Shown: positions 1 through 7,552, counted from the first letter of the stretch. The stretch: 13,078 nucleotides of DNA from an uncultured Acidimicrobiaceae bacterium (GCA_903919215.1 CAIXHI010000447.1:1-13078); one strand, 5' to 3'. Numbers and translations: made by a program. Notes: generated from the sequence alone by a model not told the origin.

Positions 1-1
1 C

Positions 2-142
2 CAGGGTGCCGGGGCTCGCATGTTGGTCAACATCATCGACGTCGACCCCGATGCGGTGCGGATCGGCGACCGTGTCGAGATCATCTTCGAACACGTCAAC
101 GACGAGATGTCCACCCCCCGCTTCCGTCCGATCTCCAAGTAA
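2..142 (+). CDS. DUF35 OB-fold domain protein, C-terminal fragment
   Basis: Only the last 46 codons are in the window; the gene begins beyond the left edge and ends at TAA 140-142. The visible peptide carries a VDPDAVRIGDRVEIIFE stretch and ends PRFRPISK. This matches the end of the OB-fold of the DUF35 / Zn-ribbon OB-fold family, where a GD-x-V-x-V-x-FE strand is followed by a short P-x-FRP tail. Family members usually partner with thiolase-like or acyl-CoA-processing enzymes as a small accessory subunit. The Zn-ribbon half, if present, is outside the window. The amidohydrolase starts 28 bases after the stop, so the two are probably co-transcribed. In M. tuberculosis a DUF35 protein (Rv1628c) also sits beside polA, next to a thiolase-like protein. 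Family assignment rests on this short C-terminal match. Confidence 0.7.
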   Translation, partial: QGAGARMLVNIIDVDPDAVRIGDRVEIIFEHVNDEMSTPRFRPISK

Positions 143-158
143 CGCTCGACACCACTCG

Positions 159-164
159 TAAGGA
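159..164 (+). promoter_or_regulatory. Ribosome binding site of the amidohydrolase
   Basis: TAAGGA ends 6 bases before ATG 171. It decides between that ATG and the in-frame TTG at 165, which would directly follow the motif with no spacer. Confidence 0.6.
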
Positions 165-170
165 TTGACG

Positions 171-1301
171 ATGAAGATTTGGGCCAACTCCGGCGACTCA
201 CACCTCGTCGAGCCGGACGATCTGTTCACCACTAGCCTCCCGGCCGAGCTCGCGGACCGTATGCCGCGCAGCGTCAAGGATGACGATGGCACGCATGAGA
301 CGCTGTACGTCGACGGGCAGGAAATCCGTCGCCGTATGCCTCGTGGCGCGGCCGCGCTCAAGGACGATCAGGGGCTCTCGGTCTACGAACGTGCACCTGG
401 TGCGAACGACATGGTCCAGCGTCTGTTCGACCTCGACGGTGAGGGAATCTGGGCCGAACTCGTCTTTCCGTCGATCGGTATCTGGATGTCGTCGATCCAA
501 GACCCGAAGCTGCTGTCCGCCGGTTGCGCAGCGATCAACGATTGGGCGATCGAGTACCAGCGGTATTCGGAGCGCTACGTGTGCACCGCCACCATCCCAC
601 TGCTCGACGCCGAGCACGGGGTCGCCGAGGTGCACCGTGCGGCTGGCCTCGGGTTCAAGGCGGCGTATCTCTCGGTGACTCCCGGCCTCGGCGCGCTGGA
701 TTGGAACTACGACATCTGGGAACCGCTGTGGGCGGCGCTGGAGGAGACCGGTCTGGTCATCGCGTTCCACATCGGAACCGAGGCGCACGATGCGTCCACG
801 ATGCATGGTGCCTACTTCCGTGGGCCCGGCGGTGCGTTGATCAACTACATGGAGACCACCTACGGCGGTCAGCGGGCGATCACCAAGATGATCTCGTCAG
901 GTGTGTTCGACCGTCACCCTGGTCTCAAGGCGATGGTGTCCGAAGGAGGCGCCACGTGGGGGCCGTTCGTCGCCGACCGACTCGACGAGGCCTACCGTCA
1001 GCACTCGTCGATGGTGCGCCCGCAACTGCGCCGGTTGCCGAGCGAGTACCTCTACGAGAACGTGTACGCGTCGTTCCAGCACGATCGCTCAGCGGTGCAG
1101 GCGATGACCGCGATGGGCTGGCGCAATGTGTGTTGGGGCAGTGATTACCCGCACATCGAGGGCACGTTCGGTCACACTCAGAAGACGCTGCACGAGTTGT
1201 TCGATGGCGTTGACGAAGCCTCCGTACGCCGTATGACAGTGGGCACGTTCGAAGAGTTGTTCCCGCACGTACCGCCGGCTCCGGCCAACGGCACCGAGTA
1301 G
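171..1301 (+). CDS. Metal-dependent amidohydrolase (Amidohydro_2 family)
   Basis: This 376-residue protein is a TIM-barrel hydrolase or decarboxylase-like enzyme of the Amidohydro_2 group, which includes ACMSD-like enzymes. The N-terminus has SGDSHLVEP (D9, H11), the usual first metal motif with D-x-H in place of H-x-H. Further metal or catalytic positions appear as H200 in IAFHIGT, E258 in VSEGGATWGPF and D325 in CWGSDYPHIEGTF. Length is typical of the actinobacterial 'amidohydrolase family' proteins found in acyl-CoA and steroid-type catabolic clusters. I chose ATG 171 because TAAGGA (159-164) lies 6 bases upstream; an in-frame TTG at 165 would leave no spacing. The DUF35 gene directly upstream supports a shared catabolic operon. 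The substrate cannot be read from the sequence. The stop codon ends at 1301, one base before the stop of convergent malQ. Confidence 0.88.
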   Translation: MKIWANSGDSHLVEPDDLFTTSLPAELADRMPRSVKDDDGTHETLYVDGQEIRRRMPRGAAALKDDQGLSVYERAPGANDMVQRLFDLDGEGIWAELVFPSIGIWMSSIQDPKLLSAGCAAINDWAIEYQRYSERYVCTATIPLLDAEHGVAEVHRAAGLGFKAAYLSVTPGLGALDWNYDIWEPLWAALEETGLVIAFHIGTEAHDASTMHGAYFRGPGGALINYMETTYGGQRAITKMISSGVFDRHPGLKAMVSEGGATWGPFVADRLDEAYRQHSSMVRPQLRRLPSEYLYENVYASFQHDRSAVQAMTAMGWRNVCWGSDYPHIEGTFGHTQKTLHELFDGVDEASVRRMTVGTFEELFPHVPPAPANGTE

Positions 1302-3044
1302 TTAGCTGCGATTGCGTGGTGCGAGCGCCCTCAGGATCGAGCGCCCAGGTTGTTCATCGAGGATGTGTTCTGTCGAGGATGGCATCCGCAGGCTCCAGTT
1401 CTCCGGGCTGACAGTGCCAGGGCGGTTCGGCCGCTCGACACACCCGGCGAGGTCGTCCACCGAGGCCAGCATCAGGACACAGTTGCTCGCCGCAACCTGG
1501 GCGTGTACGGCTACCGCTGCACTGAGCGCGTCGTCGTTGACGTCCACCGCTGCATGCAAGAGGGCGCCCATCTCGTCGCCACCGTCCAACCCAGTCCACA
1601 CTCCGGCCACCGTCGGGAGATCGTGGGTGGTGACCGTGGCGAGGTTGGTCGCGGCCCAGTGCTCCGGTGCCGGGTCGAACCACCACACCTTCGTGCCGAG
1701 GATGCCGCCGGCGGTCATGGCTTCGCGAACGCCGTCCTGCACGGTTCCGAGGTCTTCGCCGATGACAAAGGTGCCGGCGCGTGTGGCCTCCAGGCGGATG
1801 AGGGCCAACAGTTCATCGGCCGGCATCTTCACGTAGGCGCCGTCTGCCGCGCTGCCGCCCTCTGGAACCCAGAACTGACGGAACAGACCCATCACGTGAT
1901 CGATGCGCACGCCGCCCATCCCCTCACACGCGGTGCGGAGCATGGCGATGAACGGTGCGTAGTGGGCCGCACGCAGACGTGAGGGGATGAACGGCGGCAG
2001 ACCCCAATCTTGACCGGCGGCGTTGAACGGGTCGGGTGGCGCGCCGATGCGCACACCCAGGGCCAGCAGGTCTTGGTACATCCAGGCGTCGGCGCCGTCC
2101 GGCGAGCTGCCCACGGCGAGGTCGCTGATCAGCGCTAACCCGGCGGCCGCGATGGTGTGGCGCAGTTCGTTGCGCGCCACCCACTGCAACCATGCGTGGA
2201 ACTCGCACGCCGCGGCGAACTCGTGGTCGTGCAGTGGAAGGTCGGCAACAGCGGGGGAGTCGGGGTGGCGGAGGTGCTCTGGCCACTGCGTCCACTGCGC
2301 GCCGTGACGATCCGCGAGCGCATTCCATGTGGCAAAGCGCCACAGGTCGGCACCTTGTGCTCGTGCCCAGCTACGCCATTCGCCGTTGCCCGCTTCGCGC
2401 GAGAAGCGCTGCGAGAGTGCCTGTCGCTTGGCCCCCCAGACACGGTCGCGGTCGATGTACGCGCCGGGTTCGTTGGTAAGGCCACCCGGTCGCTCGCCGG
2501 GCATCGGGATGAGCAACGGGTTCAGCCATCGCCGAGAACTGGGGTAGTACGGGCTGGACTGCTGGGGCAGCGTGGGGGCCGGGGCGTGCAGGGGGCTGAG
2601 CAGCACTGCGGTGCCACCTCGGGATGCGACGTGTTGGCCGAGTTCGGCAACATCGCGAAGATCACCGATGCCCCACGCGTCGTGGCGCCAGAGTGAGTAC
2701 ACCTGCGCAGCGACACCCAAGCCCGTGGGCGGAGCGGGACAGGCTCTTGGAGCGACGACCAGCGTTGTCGACGGGCCGCCGTCGACCGGGTCGAGCCGGT
2801 GGTACCCGATCGGTAGATCGGCCGGAAGCGTGTCGGCGTCACTGCGCAGGGTGCCGTCCTCCGACACGACCCGGCAGCGGCTCATCAGCGCGTGTGTCGT
2901 ACCTTCGTCGACGAACCACAACGGATCGGCAGCGGGAGCGTCAGCGAGCAGCGTCCGCAGTTGCTCGCGAGTGTCGGTCGGCGTCTCGTGCCACACGCCA
3001 TCTACATCGTGATAGCCGTCTGCAATGCCCCACTGGTCGTACAC
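1302..3044 (-). CDS. malQ: 4-alpha-glucanotransferase (amylomaltase, GH77)
   Basis: The enzyme transfers alpha-1,4-glucan segments between maltodextrins in cytoplasmic maltose and glycogen turnover. Numbering from the GTG chosen here (580 residues), the GH77 catalytic triad is visible: nucleophile D382 in GGVRIDHVMGLFR, acid/base E430 in VIGEDLGTV and D475 in TTHDLPTVAG. The family block SDLAVG..PDGADAW, then GAPPDPFNAAGQDWGLPPF, precedes them. About 100 residues before the barrel form an N-terminal extension; actinobacterial MalQ is often longer (around 700 residues), so this is a short form. The frame stays open to GTG 3101, but that start would overlap the divergent small gene. GTG 3044 has GAGGAGG five bases upstream and the protein then opens with YDQWGIADGYHD, so I prefer it. 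No maltose or glycogen genes flank it, so it stands alone. Its stop abuts the convergent amidohydrolase stop. Confidence 0.9.
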   Translation of the reverse strand: MYDQWGIADGYHDVDGVWHETPTDTREQLRTLLADAPAADPLWFVDEGTTHALMSRCRVVSEDGTLRSDADTLPADLPIGYHRLDPVDGGPSTTLVVAPRACPAPPTGLGVAAQVYSLWRHDAWGIGDLRDVAELGQHVASRGGTAVLLSPLHAPAPTLPQQSSPYYPSSRRWLNPLLIPMPGERPGGLTNEPGAYIDRDRVWGAKRQALSQRFSREAGNGEWRSWARAQGADLWRFATWNALADRHGAQWTQWPEHLRHPDSPAVADLPLHDHEFAAACEFHAWLQWVARNELRHTIAAAGLALISDLAVGSSPDGADAWMYQDLLALGVRIGAPPDPFNAAGQDWGLPPFIPSRLRAAHYAPFIAMLRTACEGMGGVRIDHVMGLFRQFWVPEGGSAADGAYVKMPADELLALIRLEATRAGTFVIGEDLGTVQDGVREAMTAGGILGTKVWWFDPAPEHWAATNLATVTTHDLPTVAGVWTGLDGGDEMGALLHAAVDVNDDALSAAVAVHAQVAASNCVLMLASVDDLAGCVERPNRPGTVSPENWSLRMPSSTEHILDEQPGRSILRALAPRNRS

Positions 3045-3049
3045 CGTGC

Positions 3050-3056
3050 CCTCCTC
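3050..3056 (-). promoter_or_regulatory. Strong Shine-Dalgarno site deciding the malQ start
   Basis: On the minus strand GAGGAGG lies five bases before GTG 3044. It is the clearest ribosome binding site in the window and argues against the longer frame starting at GTG 3101. Confidence 0.7.
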
Positions 3057-3078
3057 GTGGACCCATTGTGTCCCTTCG

Positions 3079-3084
3079 TACACT
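3079..3084 (+). promoter_or_regulatory. Candidate -10 box for a leaderless small gene
   Basis: TACACT fits the actinobacterial TANNNT -10 consensus and ends 7 bases before ATG 3092, so transcription would begin at or next to the start codon. There is no Shine-Dalgarno sequence and no convincing -35 box. Confidence 0.45.
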
Positions 3085-3091
3085 GCTGCAC

Positions 3092-3298
3092 ATGGCTTCA
3101 CCGATTCTCACCTGGCAGCTGCGTCAGATAGGGGCCCGGTTGCGTGCCCGCCGCGATGAACTGGTGGTGATCGGCGAACAGTTGATGGCCATGCCCGATG
3201 ATGCCGATGAGGTGGCGATGCAACGACATCGCGCACATGTCATCGCCGAGATCGCCCGCCTCGAAGCACGACAGGACGCGCTGCTCGATCGAATGTGA
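3092..3298 (+). CDS. Small helical protein of unknown function (68 residues)
   Basis: I do not recognise this family. The protein starts MASPILTWQLRQIGARLRA, has a short break around MPDDADE (residues 34-40), and ends in a second helix with AEIARLEARQDALLDRM. Both halves are rich in Arg, Ala, Leu, Gln and Glu, which suggests two amphipathic helices or a short coiled-coil hairpin. There is no signal peptide or membrane segment. The frame is open much further upstream (to 2624), but that part is antisense to malQ; ATG 3092 is preferred because TACACT lies 7 bases upstream, as at other genes here. It is divergent from malQ (47-base gap) and 47 bases ahead of the pdtaR-like gene, with which it may be transcribed. 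It could be a chance open frame, but composition and promoter placement favour a gene. Confidence 0.6.
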   Translation: MASPILTWQLRQIGARLRARRDELVVIGEQLMAMPDDADEVAMQRHRAHVIAEIARLEARQDALLDRM

Positions 3299-3345
3299 AG
3301 CGGATTCCTCTCGGGTATCCGGTCGCCGCCTGCTTGAATGTGGGC

Positions 3346-3921
3346 ATGACCATCCGTGTGGTGATCGCCGAAGACGAAGCCATTATTCGACTCGACCTGC
3401 GCGAGACCCTCGAAGAGGAGGGTTACGAGGTCGTTGGCGAGACCGGCCGTGGCGACCAAGCAGTCGAACTCGTGCGCAGTCTGCGACCCGATCTCGCGAT
3501 CCTCGACATCAAGATGCCGCACATGGACGGGCTTGATGCCGCTCGGATCATCACCGCCGAACGCATCTGCGGTGTGCTGATGCTCACCGCGTTCAGTCAG
3601 CGCGAAGTTGTCGAGGAAGCCCGCGATGCCGGAGCGCTGGCGTTCCTGGTGAAGCCGTACCAGAAGAGCGATCTGATCCCGGCGATCGAAGTTGCCATCG
3701 GTCGCTTCCGCGAACTGCAGCAACTCAGCGGCGAGGTCGACGCACTGGGCGAGCAACTCGAGGCGCGCAAGGTGATCGACCGGGCCAAGGGGATGCTGAT
3801 CGATCAATTCGGGTTGAAGGAGAGCGATGCCTTCACCTTCATCCAACGCACTGCGATGAGCGAGCGCTCGCGCATGCGCGATGTCGCCGACCGCATCCTT
3901 GCGGGCACGCTGCACCCGTGA
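3346..3921 (+). CDS. pdtaR: ANTAR-domain response regulator, PdtaR-like
   Basis: This 191-residue protein has a receiver domain (about 1-120) followed by an ANTAR RNA-binding domain (about 130-187). Receiver residues are complete: acidic pair E9/D10, phosphoacceptor D54 in ILDIKMP, T81 in LMLTAF and K103 in LVKPY. The ANTAR part shows RKVIDRAKGMLIDQFGL then SDAFTFIQRTAMSERSRMRDVA, the usual three-helix signature. Proteins of this type act after phosphorylation by a PdtaS-type kinase and work as transcription antiterminators binding paired RNA hairpins. No kinase of that type is next to it, so the partner would be elsewhere. M. tuberculosis PdtaR (Rv1626) likewise sits close to polA. ATG 3346 is chosen because MTIRVVIAEDE is the natural receiver start; the frame is open upstream to GTG 3295. 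There is no clear Shine-Dalgarno site. The stop overlaps the polA start. Confidence 0.9.
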   Translation: MTIRVVIAEDEAIIRLDLRETLEEEGYEVVGETGRGDQAVELVRSLRPDLAILDIKMPHMDGLDAARIITAERICGVLMLTAFSQREVVEEARDAGALAFLVKPYQKSDLIPAIEVAIGRFRELQQLSGEVDALGEQLEARKVIDRAKGMLIDQFGLKESDAFTFIQRTAMSERSRMRDVADRILAGTLHP

Positions 3922-6587
3922 AGATCCTCCTCCTCGACGGCAACTCGCTCACGTACCGGGCGTTCTTCGCGCTGCCCACCGACATGGCCACTGCCTCGGG
4001 GCAGGTCACGAACGCTGTGTTCGGCTTCACCTCGATGCTCGCCTACATGGTGAAGGATCAGCAGCCCGATGGCTTACTGGTGGCGTTCGACCGACCCGAG
4101 CCGACCTTCCGTCACGAGATGGACCCGACCTACAAGGCGCAGCGTGAAGCGTCGCCCGACATCCTGCGCCAGCAGATGGGCCTCGTGCGTGAAGTGCTCG
4201 ACGCGCTGAACATCACGTGGCTGGAACTCGTCGGCTGGGAGGCCGACGACATTCTGGCCACGTTGGCGCAGAAGGGGAAGGACGCCGGGCACGATGTGGT
4301 GATCGTCACTGGCGACCGCGACAGCTACCAACTCGTCAGCGATCCGCACGTGAAGGTGCTCTACAACAAGCGCGGCGTCAGCGACTACGCGTTGTACGAC
4401 GAAGCGGGTATCAAGGAAAAGACTGGCGTCACGCCTGAGATCTATCCGCAGTACGCGGCACTCCGCGGCGACCCCAGCGACAACCTCGAAGGTGTCCCCG
4501 GTGTCGGCGAGAAGACCGCCGCCAAGTTGCTCAACCAGTACGGCAGCCTCGACGGAATCTTTGCCAACGTTGATGCGCAGACGCCGAAGTTGAAAGCCTC
4601 GCTGATCGAGCACGAAGGCCGCGCGCGCCACAACTTCGAGATGATGACGTTGCGTCGCGACGCTCCTGTCGAGGTCGACTTCGAGTCGCTCGTCGTGCGG
4701 CCGAACGACGAGGAAGTGAAGCGCCTGTTCGAGTTCCTCGAGTTCAAAGCCCTGTACGAGCGCATGTACGACGCACTCGGCGTGGTCGGCTCGGCCCCTG
4801 GCCCCAAACCTTCTACCGGCGAGACGCTGGAAGCGGAGATCACCGACTTCGACCGTCCGGCGGATGCCGCCGGGCTGATCCGCACGCTGCCGACACTCGA
4901 CGTGATTCCCGCGTGGTCGGGTGAACCGGGTCGTAGTGATGTGCTCGGGCTGGCCGTGGTCACCGACCCGGCGGGTGCAGAGGTCGCATGGTTGCCGTCG
5001 TCCGTGGTGGAGTCGACCGATGTGTTGGCGGCGCTGAGTGAGCACCGCAGTTGGCGCGGCCACAATGCCAAGCCGCTGATGCGCTGGCTGCTCGGCAGAG
5101 GCGGCGCAGGAAAGGTCGTAGTGCCCGGACTGCGGCTCGACACGGCGATCGCGGCCTACCTGATCGACCCCGCCGACACCAGGTACGCCCTACGTGATCT
5201 GCTCGATCGCTACACGCGGTTCCACCTACCCGATGACAGCGCCGCTGCGACAGGTCAGCTGGACTTCGGCAGCGGCCCCGATGCGCGACGCATTGCTGCC
5301 CGCGACGCGCTGGCAGTCGCGCACCTTGCGCCGGCGTTGGAAGACGCGCTCGACAAGCAGGGCATGGCCGAGTTGTACACGACCATCGAGAATCCGTTGG
5401 TCGGCGTGCTCGCCAAGATGGAGCATGTCGGCATCGCTGTCGACCGCACCGAATTGCAGCGGCTGAACGAGAAACTCACTGCCGACGTCGAGCGACTCGG
5501 TCTCGAACTGATTCGGGTGGCAGGTCGGCCGTTCAACCTCAACTCGCCGATCCAACTGCGCGAGATCCTTTACACCGAACGTGGTCTCGCCCCAGGCAAG
5601 AAGACCAAGACCGGCTTCAGCACTGATGCGTCCACCTTGGAGAAACTGCGCGACCAGTGGCCCGAGTTCATCGACCCGCTGCTGCAGTACCGCGAGGTCG
5701 AAAAGCTGCGCGGTACCTATGGAACGGGTCTGCTCAATGAAGTGGCCGCCGACGGTCGCATCCACGCCACGTTCAACCAGACGGTGGCCCGCACCGGTCG
5801 GTTGTCCAGCGACCAGCCGAACCTGCACAACATCCCGGTGCGCAGCGAAGAGGGGCGCCAGTTCCGCAAGGCGTTCGTGCCCAGTGCTGGGTGTTCGCTG
5901 CTGGTGGCCGACTACAACCAGATCGAACTGCGCTGTATCGCCCACCTCGCGCAGGACCCAGGCCTGATCGAGGCGTTCACCAGCGGCACCGACATCCACA
6001 ACGCCACTGCGGCGCGGGTGTTCTCGGTGGCGCCTGCCGACGTCACGATCGAGCAGCGATCGAAAGCGAAAATGGTGAGCTACGGCCTCGCCTATGGGAT
6101 GGAGGCGTTCGGCCTTGCGCAGCGACTGGCCATCCCGATCGACGAAGCGTCGGTGATTCTCAACGCTTACTTCACCGCCTTCCCGAACGTGAAGGACTAC
6201 ATGGATCGCACGGTGATCGAGGCCCGTATGCGCGGGTATACCGAGACGCTGTTCGGTCGTCGGCGCCCAATCCCTGAACTGTCGAACAGCAACTTCCGCA
6301 TCCGCCAGGCCGGTGAGCGGCAAGCGATGAATGCCGGGATCCAGGGTCTCGCCGCAGACATCTTCAAGGTTGCGATCGTGCGGATCGATCAGGCGCTCGA
6401 CGCCGCTGGTGTCAAGAGTCGCCTTGTCCTGCAGGTGCACGACGAAGTGCTGGTGGAAGCGCCAGTGGATGAGGTCGACCATGTCGGGCCGCTGGTGATC
6501 GATCTGATGCGTCACGCCGCCGAACTCGACGTGCCGCTGGAGGTCAACGTCGCCTGGGGTGCCACCTGGGCGGACGCGAAGGGCTGA
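3918..6587 (+). CDS. polA: DNA polymerase I
   Basis: The 889-residue enzyme fills gaps in excision repair and removes Okazaki primers. Domain 1 (1 to about 290) is the 5' nuclease: D7 in LLLDGNS, D58 in AFDRPEPTFRH, WEADD (107-111), TGDRDSYQLV (131-140), GDPSDN (184-189) and the helix-hairpin-helix GVPGVGEKTAAKLL. Domain 2 (about 300-480) has the proofreading fold but lacks most of its metal ligands. Domain 3 is the polymerase: TxxTGRLSSxxPNLHNIP (from 622), motif A VADYNQIELR with D665, motif B with R714, K718 and Y722, and motif C QVHDEV with D842/E843. Y722 stands where E. coli has F762, as in mycobacterial PolA. GTG 3918 overlaps the TGA of the ANTAR gene (GTGA), implying translational coupling. 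MKILLLDGNS is the usual family start. Confidence 0.97.
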   Translation: MKILLLDGNSLTYRAFFALPTDMATASGQVTNAVFGFTSMLAYMVKDQQPDGLLVAFDRPEPTFRHEMDPTYKAQREASPDILRQQMGLVREVLDALNITWLELVGWEADDILATLAQKGKDAGHDVVIVTGDRDSYQLVSDPHVKVLYNKRGVSDYALYDEAGIKEKTGVTPEIYPQYAALRGDPSDNLEGVPGVGEKTAAKLLNQYGSLDGIFANVDAQTPKLKASLIEHEGRARHNFEMMTLRRDAPVEVDFESLVVRPNDEEVKRLFEFLEFKALYERMYDALGVVGSAPGPKPSTGETLEAEITDFDRPADAAGLIRTLPTLDVIPAWSGEPGRSDVLGLAVVTDPAGAEVAWLPSSVVESTDVLAALSEHRSWRGHNAKPLMRWLLGRGGAGKVVVPGLRLDTAIAAYLIDPADTRYALRDLLDRYTRFHLPDDSAAATGQLDFGSGPDARRIAARDALAVAHLAPALEDALDKQGMAELYTTIENPLVGVLAKMEHVGIAVDRTELQRLNEKLTADVERLGLELIRVAGRPFNLNSPIQLREILYTERGLAPGKKTKTGFSTDASTLEKLRDQWPEFIDPLLQYREVEKLRGTYGTGLLNEVAADGRIHATFNQTVARTGRLSSDQPNLHNIPVRSEEGRQFRKAFVPSAGCSLLVADYNQIELRCIAHLAQDPGLIEAFTSGTDIHNATAARVFSVAPADVTIEQRSKAKMVSYGLAYGMEAFGLAQRLAIPIDEASVILNAYFTAFPNVKDYMDRTVIEARMRGYTETLFGRRRPIPELSNSNFRIRQAGERQAMNAGIQGLAADIFKVAIVRIDQALDAAGVKSRLVLQVHDEVLVEAPVDEVDHVGPLVIDLMRHAAELDVPLEVNVAWGATWADAKG

Positions 6588-6706
6588 GTCAGCCGCGCGT
6601 CGGCGTGCTCCGGGAGGTTTCGAGTCTGCGAACCACGTCTTTGTGTCCCACGCCAGCCTCGGGAGCCCGTGATCGGTGTGTGTCCGGAAGCGGATGAGGG
6701 GGAGTC

Positions 6707-7441
6707 GTGGAGAGTGGGAGCATGAGCGAAGGGCAGCACTGGTTCGAGCCGGTGGCGGATCACCTCGGGGCGGCGTACCTGCGGTATTCGTTCACCAAGG
6801 GCACCCGTCAGGAGGTCGACTTCCTGATGGGGGCCCTCGACCTGCACCCGGGGATGCGGGTGCTCGACGTCGGTTGTGGACCTGGCCGCCACGCCCACGA
6901 ACTGGCCCGGCGCGGACTGGTGGTGCACGGCATCGACATCAGCCAACGTTTCGTCGACCTGGCGACCGAGCACGCACCCCCCGGTGCGACGTTCCAGCGC
7001 ATGGATGCCCGCAACCTGGCGTTCGAGGGCACCTTCGACATCGTGATCTGTTTGTGCCAGGGAGCCTTCGGGCTGATGACCGCGAACGGCGACGACGAAC
7101 TCGTGCTGTCGGCGATGGGCCGTGCCCTGCGGCGCGGTGGACGGTTGGCGCTCAGCGCGTTCAGTGCCTATTTCGTGGTGAAGTACTTCGACGATCAAGG
7201 GGCCGTGTTCGACGCCGCCACAGGGGTGAACCACGAGCACACCGAGGTCAAGAGCGAGTCGGGTGAGTCCAAGATCGTCGACCTGTGGACGGGTTGCTAC
7301 ACACCACGTGAGTTGCGCGTGCTGTGCCGGGTGGCAGGGTTGACGGTCGACTCGATCGCCTCGGTCGAACCCGGCGCCTATGGGGCTGGCGTCCCCACTG
7401 TGGAGAGCCCTGAGTTCTTGGTGATCGCCCGCCGTCCGTGA
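6707..7441 (+). CDS. Class I SAM-dependent methyltransferase
   Basis: This Rossmann-fold methyltransferase has 244 residues from GTG 6707. Motif I is MRVLDVGCGPGRHAHELA (residues 50-67). An acidic residue ending strand 2 follows in HGIDISQRFVDLA (D77), and MDARNLAFEGTFDIVICL (from 99) provides motifs III and IV. The C-terminal part has a post-motif strand, LRRGGRLALSAFSAYF. The sequence looks like the methyltransferase_11/25 type with no visible specificity domain, so the substrate (small molecule, RNA or protein) is unknown. The start is uncertain: GAGG at 6696-6699 lies 7 bases before GTG 6707, while an in-frame ATG at 6722 (MSEGQHWFEP) has a weaker GGAGAG seven bases upstream. It sits between polA and rpsA, separated by 119 and 111 bases, so it may have its own promoter, though I could not pick one out. 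Confidence 0.88.
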   Translation: MESGSMSEGQHWFEPVADHLGAAYLRYSFTKGTRQEVDFLMGALDLHPGMRVLDVGCGPGRHAHELARRGLVVHGIDISQRFVDLATEHAPPGATFQRMDARNLAFEGTFDIVICLCQGAFGLMTANGDDELVLSAMGRALRRGGRLALSAFSAYFVVKYFDDQGAVFDAATGVNHEHTEVKSESGESKIVDLWTGCYTPRELRVLCRVAGLTVDSIASVEPGAYGAGVPTVESPEFLVIARRP

Positions 7442-7486
7442 CGGTTGAGTGAGCGATGGCTGGGGATGGCGCGTGGGCGGGTCTGC

Positions 7487-7495
7487 TGGTATCGT
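7487..7495 (+). promoter_or_regulatory. Candidate extended -10 promoter for rpsA
   Basis: TGGTATCGT combines a TGN extension with a TANNNT-type hexamer (7490-7495). It would start a transcript near 7502 and give rpsA a leader of about 50 bases. No good -35 hexamer is visible. Confidence 0.4.
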
Positions 7496-7552
7496 GCCGG
7501 GGTCCGGAATCCGCCGGGCTTTTCAGTATTTCTGTTCGAAAGCGATCGTCCC

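Noticed and set aside
2624..3091. Upstream extension of the 68-residue small protein.
   Set aside because: This part is antisense to malQ and Arg/Pro-rich without domain features; ATG 3092 has a promoter at the right distance.
3331..3345. TTGAAT as a -10 box for the ANTAR regulator.
   Set aside because: The second base is T and not A, and no -35 box is visible; kept only as weak support in the leaderless-start finding.
5226..6515. Open frame of 429 codons antisense to the polymerase domain of polA.
   Set aside because: The polA frame has every polymerase motif intact; the antisense product shows no domain and is a high-GC shadow. The same applies to 4074-5063 and 6512-7240.
6588..6706. Possible hairpin or promoter between polA and the methyltransferase.
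   Set aside because: CTCCGGGAGG and CCTCGGGAGC are partly complementary, but pairing is broken and the loop long; no clear -10 box was found.
7496..7523. GC-rich stretch followed by TTTT in the rpsA leader, resembling an attenuator.
   Set aside because: Only short CCGG arms pair and the inner stem does not continue, so a stable hairpin directly before the T-run is not convincing.
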